Shown here piece by piece: positions 4,993 to 10,850 of a stretch of 10,850 nt of DNA. The first letter of the stretch is position 1. Each line of letters starts with the position of its first letter. The stretch is from an uncultured Lachnospiraceae bacterium (lineage in GTDB: Bacteria > Bacillota > Clostridia > Lachnospirales > Lachnospiraceae), in assembly GCA_934359535.1 (NCBI GenBank), contig CAKRLN010000066.1:1-10850 (forward strand), read 5' to 3'. Made by a program: the position numbers and the translations under genes. The notes beneath the pieces were generated by a model, which was not told where the DNA came from, ran no database searches, and saw only the letters and a list, made by a program, of their open reading frames with translations.

Positions 4993-5844
4993 TTGTCAAA
5001 CAAAGCTGCAAAAACAGTCGGTGTGATTCTTTCCAGTACAGCTGCAAATTTCCGTGATACATTATTAGACGGTCTGTCCAGAGCGTTTTACCAGAAGGGA
5101 GTCTCCCTGATATTCGGACTTACCGGAAACGCTGTCTCCCGTGAGCAGGACTGCATCCGCAGATTTTCCGAAATTACGGACTGCATTGTAATCATCTCCT
5201 GTGCAAAGCATTATTCTGAAATTGCCCCTGCCATAAGCGGACAGGTCCCAATGTTATTTCTGATCAATAAGCCGGAGGGATGTCCTTATACCTGTATTTT
5301 AGAGAACGACTATTCTGCCATTTATCAGGCAGTTCTCTCACATTTTAACCTGAAAAAAGGCAATGTCGGCTGCATCTGTGATAAACGTGGTCTCTCCTCC
5401 ACGGAAGAATTGCTTCGTGCCTACCGCGATGCCGTTTTGACCTCCTCGATGCCATTTTCCGAGGATCTGATCTACGATATCCATAACAACGCTGCCTTTG
5501 ATGTGCATAAGGTCATTTTAGATTTGAAAGAAAAGGGCTGTACCGCTATTCTTGCTGCAACCCCTGCAATCACAAGCCGGATCTTAGATGATCTTGTGTT
5601 TTACAATACGAATCCACTCAACGAGCCGCTTCATCTGTTCGGCTATGGTGCTGTCGGAAGTGCCCTGTCAAGCCAGATGAACATTGATGTTATCTTACAT
5701 CCGGTTAATCAGCTGATCGACATTACAACCCAGCAGTGCATCTACATGATGAACCATCCGGAATATAACAATTTCCGTGATTTTCTGATTAAGGGAACCT
5801 TAAGCATGCATACCTACGATGGTCTGCATGCTTACCACGGTTAA
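4993..5844 (+). CDS. LacI/periplasmic-binding-protein-like sensor domain protein without HTH
   Basis: Predicted 283-aa soluble protein. It opens with KTVGVILSSTAANFRDTLLD, which matches the first strand and helix of the sugar-binding core of LacI-family regulators (x-x-GVI-x-x-x-x-x-NFF-x-x-LL-x-G). An alternating beta/alpha pattern continues (SLIFGLTGN, DCIVIISC, PMLFLINKP, GNVGCIC, GCTAILAATPAI, LHLFGYG, DVILHPVNQL) through both lobes to a near-complete core of family length. There is no N-terminal helix-turn-helix and no signal peptide, so it should be a cytoplasmic ligand-binding domain on its own. The start is TTG at 4993: GGAGGA (4979-4984) lies 8-9 bases upstream, whereas the longer in-frame GTG at 4948 sits inside the promoter and would add only a basic, non-HTH tail. 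Divergent from the pilus operon; a regulatory link is possible but unproved. Confidence 0.75.
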   Translation: MSNKAAKTVGVILSSTAANFRDTLLDGLSRAFYQKGVSLIFGLTGNAVSREQDCIRRFSEITDCIVIISCAKHYSEIAPAISGQVPMLFLINKPEGCPYTCILENDYSAIYQAVLSHFNLKKGNVGCICDKRGLSSTEELLRAYRDAVLTSSMPFSEDLIYDIHNNAAFDVHKVILDLKEKGCTAILAATPAITSRILDDLVFYNTNPLNEPLHLFGYGAVGSALSSQMNIDVILHPVNQLIDITTQQCIYMMNHPEYNNFRDFLIKGTLSMHTYDGLHAYHG

Positions 5845-5896
5845 GGATTTTCCTTTTTCCGAAGCATCGCTTTCGCACTTTCAGAACCGAATTTGT

Positions 5897-5940
5897 AAAA
5901 CAGCTCCGTTACGCCAGAACCGGCATAACGGAGCTGTTTT
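5897..5940. terminator. Bidirectional rho-independent terminator
   Basis: Two 19-base arms (5897-5915 and 5922-5940) pair with one G-T wobble around the loop AGAACC. The outer ends are AAAA and TTTT, so a U-run follows the stem on either strand. It lies between the convergent ends of the sensor-domain gene (stop 5842-5844) and the chemoreceptor gene (stop at 5956), and serves both. Confidence 0.9.
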
Positions 5941-5955
5941 AGGTATCAGAACCTT

Positions 5956-7236
5956 TTATAATTTGAATTTGTTAATATTGGTATCGAGTGCTGCTGCAAT
6001 CTTTGCATTTTCCTCACTGCTCTCACGGATATCCGTCATATGCTGTGTAATTCTTGCAATGCTGTCTGCGGAATCCATAACTGCCTTCTCGGATTCCTGC
6101 GCTGCCGTCTTGATCGCTTCAATCGTATGTGTTGTTGTATCCACCTGTCCGGACAGACCAGACGCAAGTGTTGCAAAATCCTGCATCTTATCATACATGA
6201 TCTTTGAATCGCCCTGGTATTTTCTTCCAACCTCAACAAGCTGTGTATAGCTGTTTACCGTCTTCTCACGCATGAAATCCACGACGTTGCCGGATTCCTC
6301 GGCAAGCTCACTTACCGCCGTAATAACGGTATTGGAAATATCCTTGATCTGGCTTGCTGTCTTCATGGAATCCTCGGCAAGCTTTGTGATCTCGTCTGCC
6401 ACGACAGCAAAGCCTTTTCCAGCTTCTCCTGCCCTTGCAGCCTCAATGGAAGCATTTAAGGCAAGCAGATTGGTCTGATCCGCAATCTGGATAATATCCC
6501 CAGTCAGATCCATAATCTGTTCTACCTGCTTGGACTGTGTGATCTTCTCCTGAAGGGCACTTTCGACCTCTTTTGTACGTTTTAAGATCTCCGCCCTCTC
6601 TGTCTCGGATTTTGTCATGATCTCGTAGGCATCTTTATTGCTGTTTTCTGCGTAATCTGCACCATCCCTTGCTTCCTCATTAATATCCCCGAAGGACTGG
6701 CTCATCTTCTCCATAACATCGGAAATTTCCATAATATTTGAGGTCATTTCCTGCACGGATGCACTGATTTCCTGCATCACGCTTGAAACATTCATTGCCT
6801 CATCCGTTGTGCTTCCGATGTTCGCATCCATTTTCTCAACCGATTGGGCAAGACTGTCCGAATGCTTCTGTACATCCTTTAACACATCATGGATACGCTC
6901 CATCACAACGCTTAAATTTCCTGCAAGTCCGCTTAACTGTTCTCTCTTCTCATCATCAATAAAGCTTGTCAGATCTCCGCCATTCTCGGAGAATTCCTTC
7001 ATCTTAGAGTCCATATTTTTCAGAGAAGAAAACATTTTCTGAAATACCACAAAGAGGATTACCGCCATAATGATTCCAATGACTACTGCACTTATCAAGA
7101 CACTTCCTATGATTCCTCCTGCCTCATCACCTAGTCCAAGCTTTGCGCATTTACCGTTTACAAAAAAACAGATCACTGCGATTGCTGCCGCATAAATGCC
7201 AAGGACGGTTCCTAAAATCTTTGCTTTCAAATCCAT
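5956..7236 (-). CDS. Methyl-accepting chemotaxis protein with minimal sensor region
   Basis: Predicted 426-aa chemoreceptor that would signal through CheA/CheW. TM1 (about 8-26) and TM2 (about 41-65) are separated by only some 14 residues ([14 protein letters not shown]), so there is essentially no periplasmic/extracellular ligand domain. A HAMP-like region follows (about 66-120, including [12 protein letters not shown]). The long coiled-coil signalling domain contains the conserved hairpin tip (about 248-285: [20 protein letters not shown], then [15 protein letters not shown]), which is diagnostic for the family. The ribosome-binding site AAGGAG lies about 10 bases before the ATG. It is transcribed alone between two terminators; no clear promoter was recognised in the short upstream gap. 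With no sensor domain it may detect membrane state, cytoplasmic cues, or work through partner proteins. Confidence 0.93.
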   Translation of the reverse strand: MDLKAKILGTVLGIYAAAIAVICFFVNGKCAKLGLGDEAGGIIGSVLISAVVIGIIMAVILFVVFQKMFSSLKNMDSKMKEFSENGGDLTSFIDDEKREQLSGLAGNLSVVMERIHDVLKDVQKHSDSLAQSVEKMDANIGSTTDEAMNVSSVMQEISASVQEMTSNIMEISDVMEKMSQSFGDINEEARDGADYAENSNKDAYEIMTKSETERAEILKRTKEVESALQEKITQSKQVEQIMDLTGDIIQIADQTNLLALNASIEAARAGEAGKGFAVVADEITKLAEDSMKTASQIKDISNTVITAVSELAEESGNVVDFMREKTVNSYTQLVEVGRKYQGDSKIMYDKMQDFATLASGLSGQVDTTTHTIEAIKTAAQESEKAVMDSADSIARITQHMTDIRESSEENAKIAAALDTNINKFKL

Positions 7237-7293
7237 TTGTACATCGCTCCTTTTCCTTAAGTTCTGTTACCCCTGCTTTCTTTTTTGCGTAAG

Positions 7294-7329
7294 GCAAAAA
7301 AACGCCGGGTTATCTTTAAACCCAGCGTT
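7294..7329 (-). terminator. Rho-independent terminator of the aminotransferase gene
   Basis: On the minus strand AACGCTGGGTT (plus 7319-7329) pairs with AACCCGGCGTT (plus 7301-7311) across a 7-base loop, with one wobble pair, and is followed by seven T residues. It lies just downstream of the aminotransferase stop and separates it from the chemoreceptor gene. Confidence 0.9.
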
Positions 7330-7350
7330 CTAAGATATAAATCTAGTATA

Positions 7351-8634
7351 CTATTGTTCAAGCAATTTTTCAACACTAACAAGTTTTACACAGGTAACAA
7401 ATACGTTTGCTGCCTCTTTTAACTCTGAAAGAGATGGATAAGTCGGTGCGATACGGATGATGGAATCCTTCGGATCCTTCTTGTAAGGGAATGGGGCTCC
7501 CGCACCGGTAAGCACAACACCAGCCTCCTTGCATTTTGCAACAACTGCCTTTGCGCAGCCTTCCATCGTCTCAAAACCGATGAAATATCCACCGAGCGGT
7601 TTTACCCAGCTTGCAATGCCAAGCGGTGCAATCTCTTTATCGAGAAGCTCAAGCACCATATCAAATCTTGGGCGGATAACAGCAGCCTGTTTCATCATAT
7701 GTGCGTCGATTCCGGCTCTGTCTTTGAAATATTTTACATGGCGCAGCTGATTGATCTTATCGTAACCGATCGTCTGGCTGGCCAGCTGTTTCTTGATGTC
7801 TGCAATGTTTGCCTCAGATGCGGTAATTGCTGCAACACCGGAGCCTGGGAAGCTGATCTTGCTTGTTGAGCAGAACTGGAATACCATGTCCGGATGACCT
7901 GCTTTTTCACATTCCTCTAAGATATTTAAGATCTCAGCCTGTTTGTCCTCATAGATATGATGTACACAATAGGCATTATCCCAGAAAATACGGAAGTCCT
8001 CTGCTGCTGGAGTTAATGCAGCAAAACGGCGTACAGTCTCATCGGAATATACGATTCCCTGTGGGTTCGAATATTTCGGAACACACCAGATTCCTTTGAC
8101 TGCCGGATCGTTGTTTACGTATTTTTCCACAAGATCCATATCTGGTCCCTCTGCTGTCATTGGAATATTGATCATCTCAATTCCAAAATGCTCGGTTACA
8201 CCAAAATGTCTGTCATATCCAGGAACCGGACATAAGAATTTTACCGTCTCAAGCTTCCCCCATGGTGTGCTTCCACAGATTCCGTGTGTCATAGCACGGG
8301 AAATCTGGTCATACATGATATTTAAGCTGGAATTCCCGTATACGATCACATTCTCCGGCTTACAGTCTACCATCTCAGCAATAAGTCTTTTTGCTTCCGG
8401 AATTCCATCGAGAATGCCATAATTCCTTAAATCTGTTCCATTCTCACTCTTTAAAACGGTCTTCGAATCAATGACATCAAGCATATCCATGCACAGATCC
8501 AGCTGCTCGGATGATGGCTTTCCTCTTGACATATCGAGGGAAAGTTCCATTTCCCTGATCTTTGCATATTCTGCTTCGAGCGCTGTCTTCTCCTGTAAAA
8601 GTTCTTCCTTTGTCATTTCCTGGTAAGATTTCAT
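7351..8634 (-). CDS. Type Ic aspartate/alanine-type aminotransferase (PLP-dependent, class I fold)
   Basis: Predicted 427-aa cytoplasmic PLP enzyme. It transfers an amino group between an amino acid and a 2-oxo acid; members of the closely matching Asp_aminotransf (type Ic) group act as aspartate or alanine aminotransferases. Visible motifs: SRGKPS (36-41) with the substrate-side N terminus, YGNSSL (99-104) for phosphate binding, PKYSNPQG (186-193), DNAY (219-222) with the pyridine-binding Asp219, the PLP lysine in STSKISFPGSG (K259), and IRIAPTYPS (393-401) carrying the carboxylate-binding arginine. The length is normal. The ribosome-binding site AGGAGG is 12 bases before the ATG, a little distant. 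It is separated from rarA by 57 bases with a small hairpin and may be co-transcribed with it, and it ends at a strong terminator. The exact substrate is not decided by sequence alone. Confidence 0.92.
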   Translation of the reverse strand: MKSYQEMTKEELLQEKTALEAEYAKIREMELSLDMSRGKPSSEQLDLCMDMLDVIDSKTVLKSENGTDLRNYGILDGIPEAKRLIAEMVDCKPENVIVYGNSSLNIMYDQISRAMTHGICGSTPWGKLETVKFLCPVPGYDRHFGVTEHFGIEMINIPMTAEGPDMDLVEKYVNNDPAVKGIWCVPKYSNPQGIVYSDETVRRFAALTPAAEDFRIFWDNAYCVHHIYEDKQAEILNILEECEKAGHPDMVFQFCSTSKISFPGSGVAAITASEANIADIKKQLASQTIGYDKINQLRHVKYFKDRAGIDAHMMKQAAVIRPRFDMVLELLDKEIAPLGIASWVKPLGGYFIGFETMEGCAKAVVAKCKEAGVVLTGAGAPFPYKKDPKDSIIRIAPTYPSLSELKEAANVFVTCVKLVSVEKLLEQ

Positions 8635-8677
8635 TGTGGTGTCTGTCCTCCTGATTTTTCTTTCTGTTATTTGAAAT

Positions 8678-8692
8678 GCCGGATGTTCCGGC
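8678..8692 (-). other. Small hairpin at the end of rarA (weak terminator or processing site)
   Basis: Arms GCCGGA (8678-8683) and TCCGGC (8687-8692) with a 3-base loop; the outer bases AAAT and TAAAT nearly extend the pairing. It overlaps the first base of the rarA stop codon complement. No proper U-run follows on the minus strand, so read-through into the aminotransferase gene is plausible. Confidence 0.35.
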
Positions 8693-10017
8693 TAAATGCT
8701 GCCATCTCTGATATGTTCAAAATATGCCCGGATATCCTGCTCATAGCCAATGTCTGTCGGCTCATAGAACTTCTCCTCCGTAAGTCCGTCTGGAAGATAC
8801 TGCTGCTTCACATAGTGATTCGGAAAATCGTGTGCATACTGATATCCGAGACCATGTCCGAGCTTTCCTGCCGACTTGTAATGCGCGTCCTGCAAATGAG
8901 CCGGAATCGGTGGTGTCTTCGTTTCCGCCACAACCTTCATTGCCTTTGCAACTGCCATGTAAGACGCATTGCTTTTTGGCGCGCTTGCCACATAATTGAC
9001 AGCCTCCGCTAAAATAATCTGGGATTCCGGCATTCCGATCCGTTCCACTGCCTGTGCCGCGGAGACTGCAACGGTTAAGGCATTCGGATCTGCAAGTCCG
9101 ACATCCTCAGCCGCACAGATCATAATGCGCCTTGCAATAAATTTCACATCCTCGCCGGCATAAAGCATCCTTGCCAGATAATACACGGCTGCATCCGGGT
9201 CGGACCCCCGCATGCTCTTTATGAATGCGGATACCGTATCATAATGGTTGTCCCCGGATTTGTCATAGGATACCACCCGCTTCTGAATGCATTCCTCTGC
9301 CACTGCAAGGCTGATATGGATGAATCCGTCCGGACTCCGCTCTGTTGTAAGGATTCCAAGTTCAATCGCGGTAAGTGCTGCCCTCGCATCCCCGTTTGCC
9401 ACATCCGATAAAAATTCGAGTGCATCCGGATCGATGACCGCATGGTAAGATCCCATTCCCTTTTGTGTATCCGTAACGGCACGCTCTAAAAGAATCCGGA
9501 TATCTTCCTTTGTCAGCTTCTTTAATTCAAAGATAATGGATCTGGAAAGTAATGCCCCATTCACTTCAAAATACGGATTTTCGGTTGTTGCACCGATCAG
9601 TATAATCGTTCCGTCCTCAACATAAGGAAGCAGATAATCCTGCTGGCCTTTGTTGAAGCGGTGGATCTCATCGATGAAAAGAATCGTTTTCTTTCCATAC
9701 ATGCCCTGATTGTCCTTCGCCTTTGCCACAACCTCTTCCATGTCCTTTTTGCCGGCTGCGGTTGCATTGATCTGCATAAAATCCGCACTCGTCGTATTTG
9801 CAATCACCTTCGCAAGCGTTGTCTTTCCGGTTCCCGGCGGACCATAGAAAATGATCGAGCTTAATTTATCCGCCTTGATCGCGCGGTATAAAAGCTTATC
9901 CTTTCCTATGATATGCTTCTGCCCGACAACCTCATCGAGTGTCGCAGGCCTTAGCCTTGAGGCAAGCGGTGCCTCGGATTCCATATTTTTTTCTCTCATA
10001 TAATCGAATAAATCCAT
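8692..10017 (-). CDS. rarA: Replication-associated recombination protein A (RarA/MgsA), AAA+ ATPase
   Basis: Predicted 441-aa member of the RarA/MgsA/WRNIP1 family, which acts at stalled replication forks and on single-stranded DNA ends near the replisome. The AAA+ core shows Walker A GPPGTGKTT (59-67), Walker B ILFIDEIHRF (112-121), sensor 1 ATTENP (143-148), the arginine finger in LLSRS (R159) and sensor 2 NGDARAAL (208-215). The C-terminal MgsA part (from about 250) contains SMRGSDPDAAVYYLARML, YVASAPKSNASYMA and the conserved PPIPAHLQDAHY. No N-terminal zinc finger is present, as is usual for the bacterial form. The start is supported by AAGGGTGAT just upstream. Its closest relatives in many Firmicutes have the same length. 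Identity is secure. Confidence 0.96.
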   Translation of the reverse strand: MDLFDYMREKNMESEAPLASRLRPATLDEVVGQKHIIGKDKLLYRAIKADKLSSIIFYGPPGTGKTTLAKVIANTTSADFMQINATAAGKKDMEEVVAKAKDNQGMYGKKTILFIDEIHRFNKGQQDYLLPYVEDGTIILIGATTENPYFEVNGALLSRSIIFELKKLTKEDIRILLERAVTDTQKGMGSYHAVIDPDALEFLSDVANGDARAALTAIELGILTTERSPDGFIHISLAVAEECIQKRVVSYDKSGDNHYDTVSAFIKSMRGSDPDAAVYYLARMLYAGEDVKFIARRIMICAAEDVGLADPNALTVAVSAAQAVERIGMPESQIILAEAVNYVASAPKSNASYMAVAKAMKVVAETKTPPIPAHLQDAHYKSAGKLGHGLGYQYAHDFPNHYVKQQYLPDGLTEEKFYEPTDIGYEQDIRAYFEHIRDGSI

Positions 10018-10114
10018 AAATAATCACCCTTAGTAATGAATTTTCATGATTGTAATCCTGCATTTTATCTCTAAAAAGCATTGTTTTACGATTATGAAAC
10101 AGATTTTTTGACGG

Positions 10115-10143
10115 ATTTTATTCTTGATAATTCATATCATCAA
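10115..10143 (-). promoter_or_regulatory. Candidate promoter of rarA
   Basis: On the minus strand TTGATG (plus 10138-10143) and TAAAAT (plus 10115-10120) are spaced by 17 bases. The 189-base, AT-rich gap (10018-10206) between the deacetylase and rarA holds no gene and no clear terminator; this is the best promoter match in it. Several ATGAAA/TTTCAT-type repeats occur around it but have no clear role. Confidence 0.4.
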
Positions 10144-10206
10144 TAGAATACATGAAATTCTGTCACTTTACAATACGAAAGTTTTTTTTCTACGATATGC
10201 ATGAAA

Positions 10207-10850
10207 TTACTCAAGAATCAGCTGATCTACTGTTACAAATTCATAACCCTGCTCTTTTAAAATGTCAATGATCCGGAATGCGGCACGCACCGAAGACTCC
10301 GAAGCGTCATGCATCAGGATGATGTCATTGTCCTTGCAGTGCTTCACAACACGCTCCACGACTGCATCTGCATTGCCTGTTGCCCAGTCAAGCGGATCGA
10401 CATTCCAGAGCACCTTGATCATCGTAACATCTGAATCGATGCCATCCTTCCACTCCCCAAATGGCGGACGGATATATTCCGGTGTATAGCCAGTCACCTT
10501 TTTTATGATCTCATTCGTCTTTTTTACCTCTCTGCAGGCTGCATCCTCACAGAGATTGCCAAGATTTACATGGTCATAGGTGTGGTTTCCAATCAGATGC
10601 CCTTCCTCATAAATGCGTTTTGCAAGCTCCGGATAATCCTCTACTGCTTCCCCAAGCAAAAAAAAGGTTGCCTTTACCTCCCGTTCCTTTAATCCGTCTA
10701 AAAGTTTCGCCGTATATTCCGGATTCGGCCCGTCATCAAAAGTCAGTGCTGCTTTTTTTGTGTCCTTTTTTTCCATTCCACGTACCTCCTGATTGACCTG
10801 TACTACAGTCCCAATCATAACCATAAGTATAACAAAAGGGATTACTGTTG
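10207..10850 (-). CDS. Polysaccharide deacetylase (NodB domain), 5' end probably beyond the window
   Basis: NodB-type carbohydrate esterase that removes acetyl groups from cell-wall or capsule sugars (chitooligosaccharide/peptidoglycan deacetylase family CE4). Counting from the ATG at 10824: TFDDGP (28-33, catalytic Asp30 and metal Asp31), the metal-binding HTYDH (81-85), RPPFGEW (119-125), DPLDW (143-147) and LMHD (170-173, catalytic His172). The frame is open to the right edge, and the residues just before the first in-window ATG are hydrophobic (TVIPFVIL, continuing MVMIGTVV), so the gene probably starts outside with a signal anchor that places the enzyme outside the membrane. A competing start, MEKKD at 10776, has a perfect AGGAGG (plus 10785-10790) 8 bases upstream and would give a 189-aa cytoplasmic form. 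Confidence 0.88.
   Translation of the reverse strand, partial: TVIPFVILMVMIGTVVQVNQEVRGMEKKDTKKAALTFDDGPNPEYTAKLLDGLKEREVKATFFLLGEAVEDYPELAKRIYEEGHLIGNHTYDHVNLGNLCEDAACREVKKTNEIIKKVTGYTPEYIRPPFGEWKDGIDSDVTMIKVLWNVDPLDWATGNADAVVERVVKHCKDNDIILMHDASESSVRAAFRIIDILKEQGYEFVTVDQLILE
10785..10790 (-). promoter_or_regulatory. Shine-Dalgarno for an internal start of the deacetylase
   Basis: AGGAGG on the minus strand, 8 bases before the ATG at 10776. It would produce a leaderless form of the deacetylase that keeps the whole NodB domain. It decides between a secreted/anchored and a cytoplasmic product, or allows both. Confidence 0.4.

Noticed and set aside
8671..9012. Plus-strand open frame opposite the end of rarA
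   Set aside because: It lies antisense to conserved RarA sequence and has no family features or ribosome-binding site.
10101..10131. Plus-strand TTGACG followed by GATAAT as a promoter
   Set aside because: The spacing is only about 11 bases and no plus-strand gene lies downstream.

Overview
The window looks like chromosomal DNA of a gut-type, low-to-medium GC Clostridia, most likely a member of the Lachnospiraceae. This is inferred from strong AGGAGG ribosome-binding sites, use of GTG/TTG starts, the protein flavour (type Ic aspartate aminotransferase, RarA, NodB-type deacetylase, small-sensor chemoreceptor) and a compact Firmicute-style Tad/Flp pilus locus. No RNA genes, insertion sequences, CRISPR arrays or phage genes were seen.

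The left half (positions 1-4708, all on the minus strand, transcribed right to left) is one operon for a compact Tad-like type IVb pilus or secretion machine. It has a good sigma-A promoter at 4837-4865. In order it encodes a 63-aa Flp-like pilin, a CpaF/TadA-type ATPase, a 511-aa inner-membrane platform protein in which TadB-like and TadC-like halves are fused, a 125-aa TadE-like pseudopilin, two very short pilin-like peptides of 37 and 50 aa, a 166-aa protein with a pilin-like head and an Ig-like tail, a 185-aa pseudopilin with an InlB-repeat-like tail, and the first codons of one more gene leaving the window. The last four complete genes are chained by ATGA start/stop overlaps, so they are probably translated together in fixed ratios. 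Four proteins share the same opening pattern, MK-x-[IL]-[FL]-x-[EQ]-YG, which looks like a Flp pilin motif (EYG) placed at the very N terminus without a normal leader. No prepilin peptidase, secretin or TadZ is visible here; they may lie to the left or be absent.

Divergent from this operon is a plus-strand gene (4993-5844) for a LacI/periplasmic-binding-protein-like sensor domain that has no DNA-binding domain and probably starts at TTG. The 285 bp between the two genes hold both promoters, a long A-tract/T-tract region and two inverted repeats in the pilus mRNA leader. A strong bidirectional terminator (5897-5940) closes this gene and the convergent chemoreceptor gene.

The right half (5956-10850, all minus strand) carries apparently unrelated housekeeping genes: a chemoreceptor with almost no extracellular domain, a type Ic aspartate/alanine-type aminotransferase with its own terminator, the replication-fork AAA+ ATPase RarA/MgsA, and a polysaccharide deacetylase whose hydrophobic N terminus seems to continue beyond the right edge.
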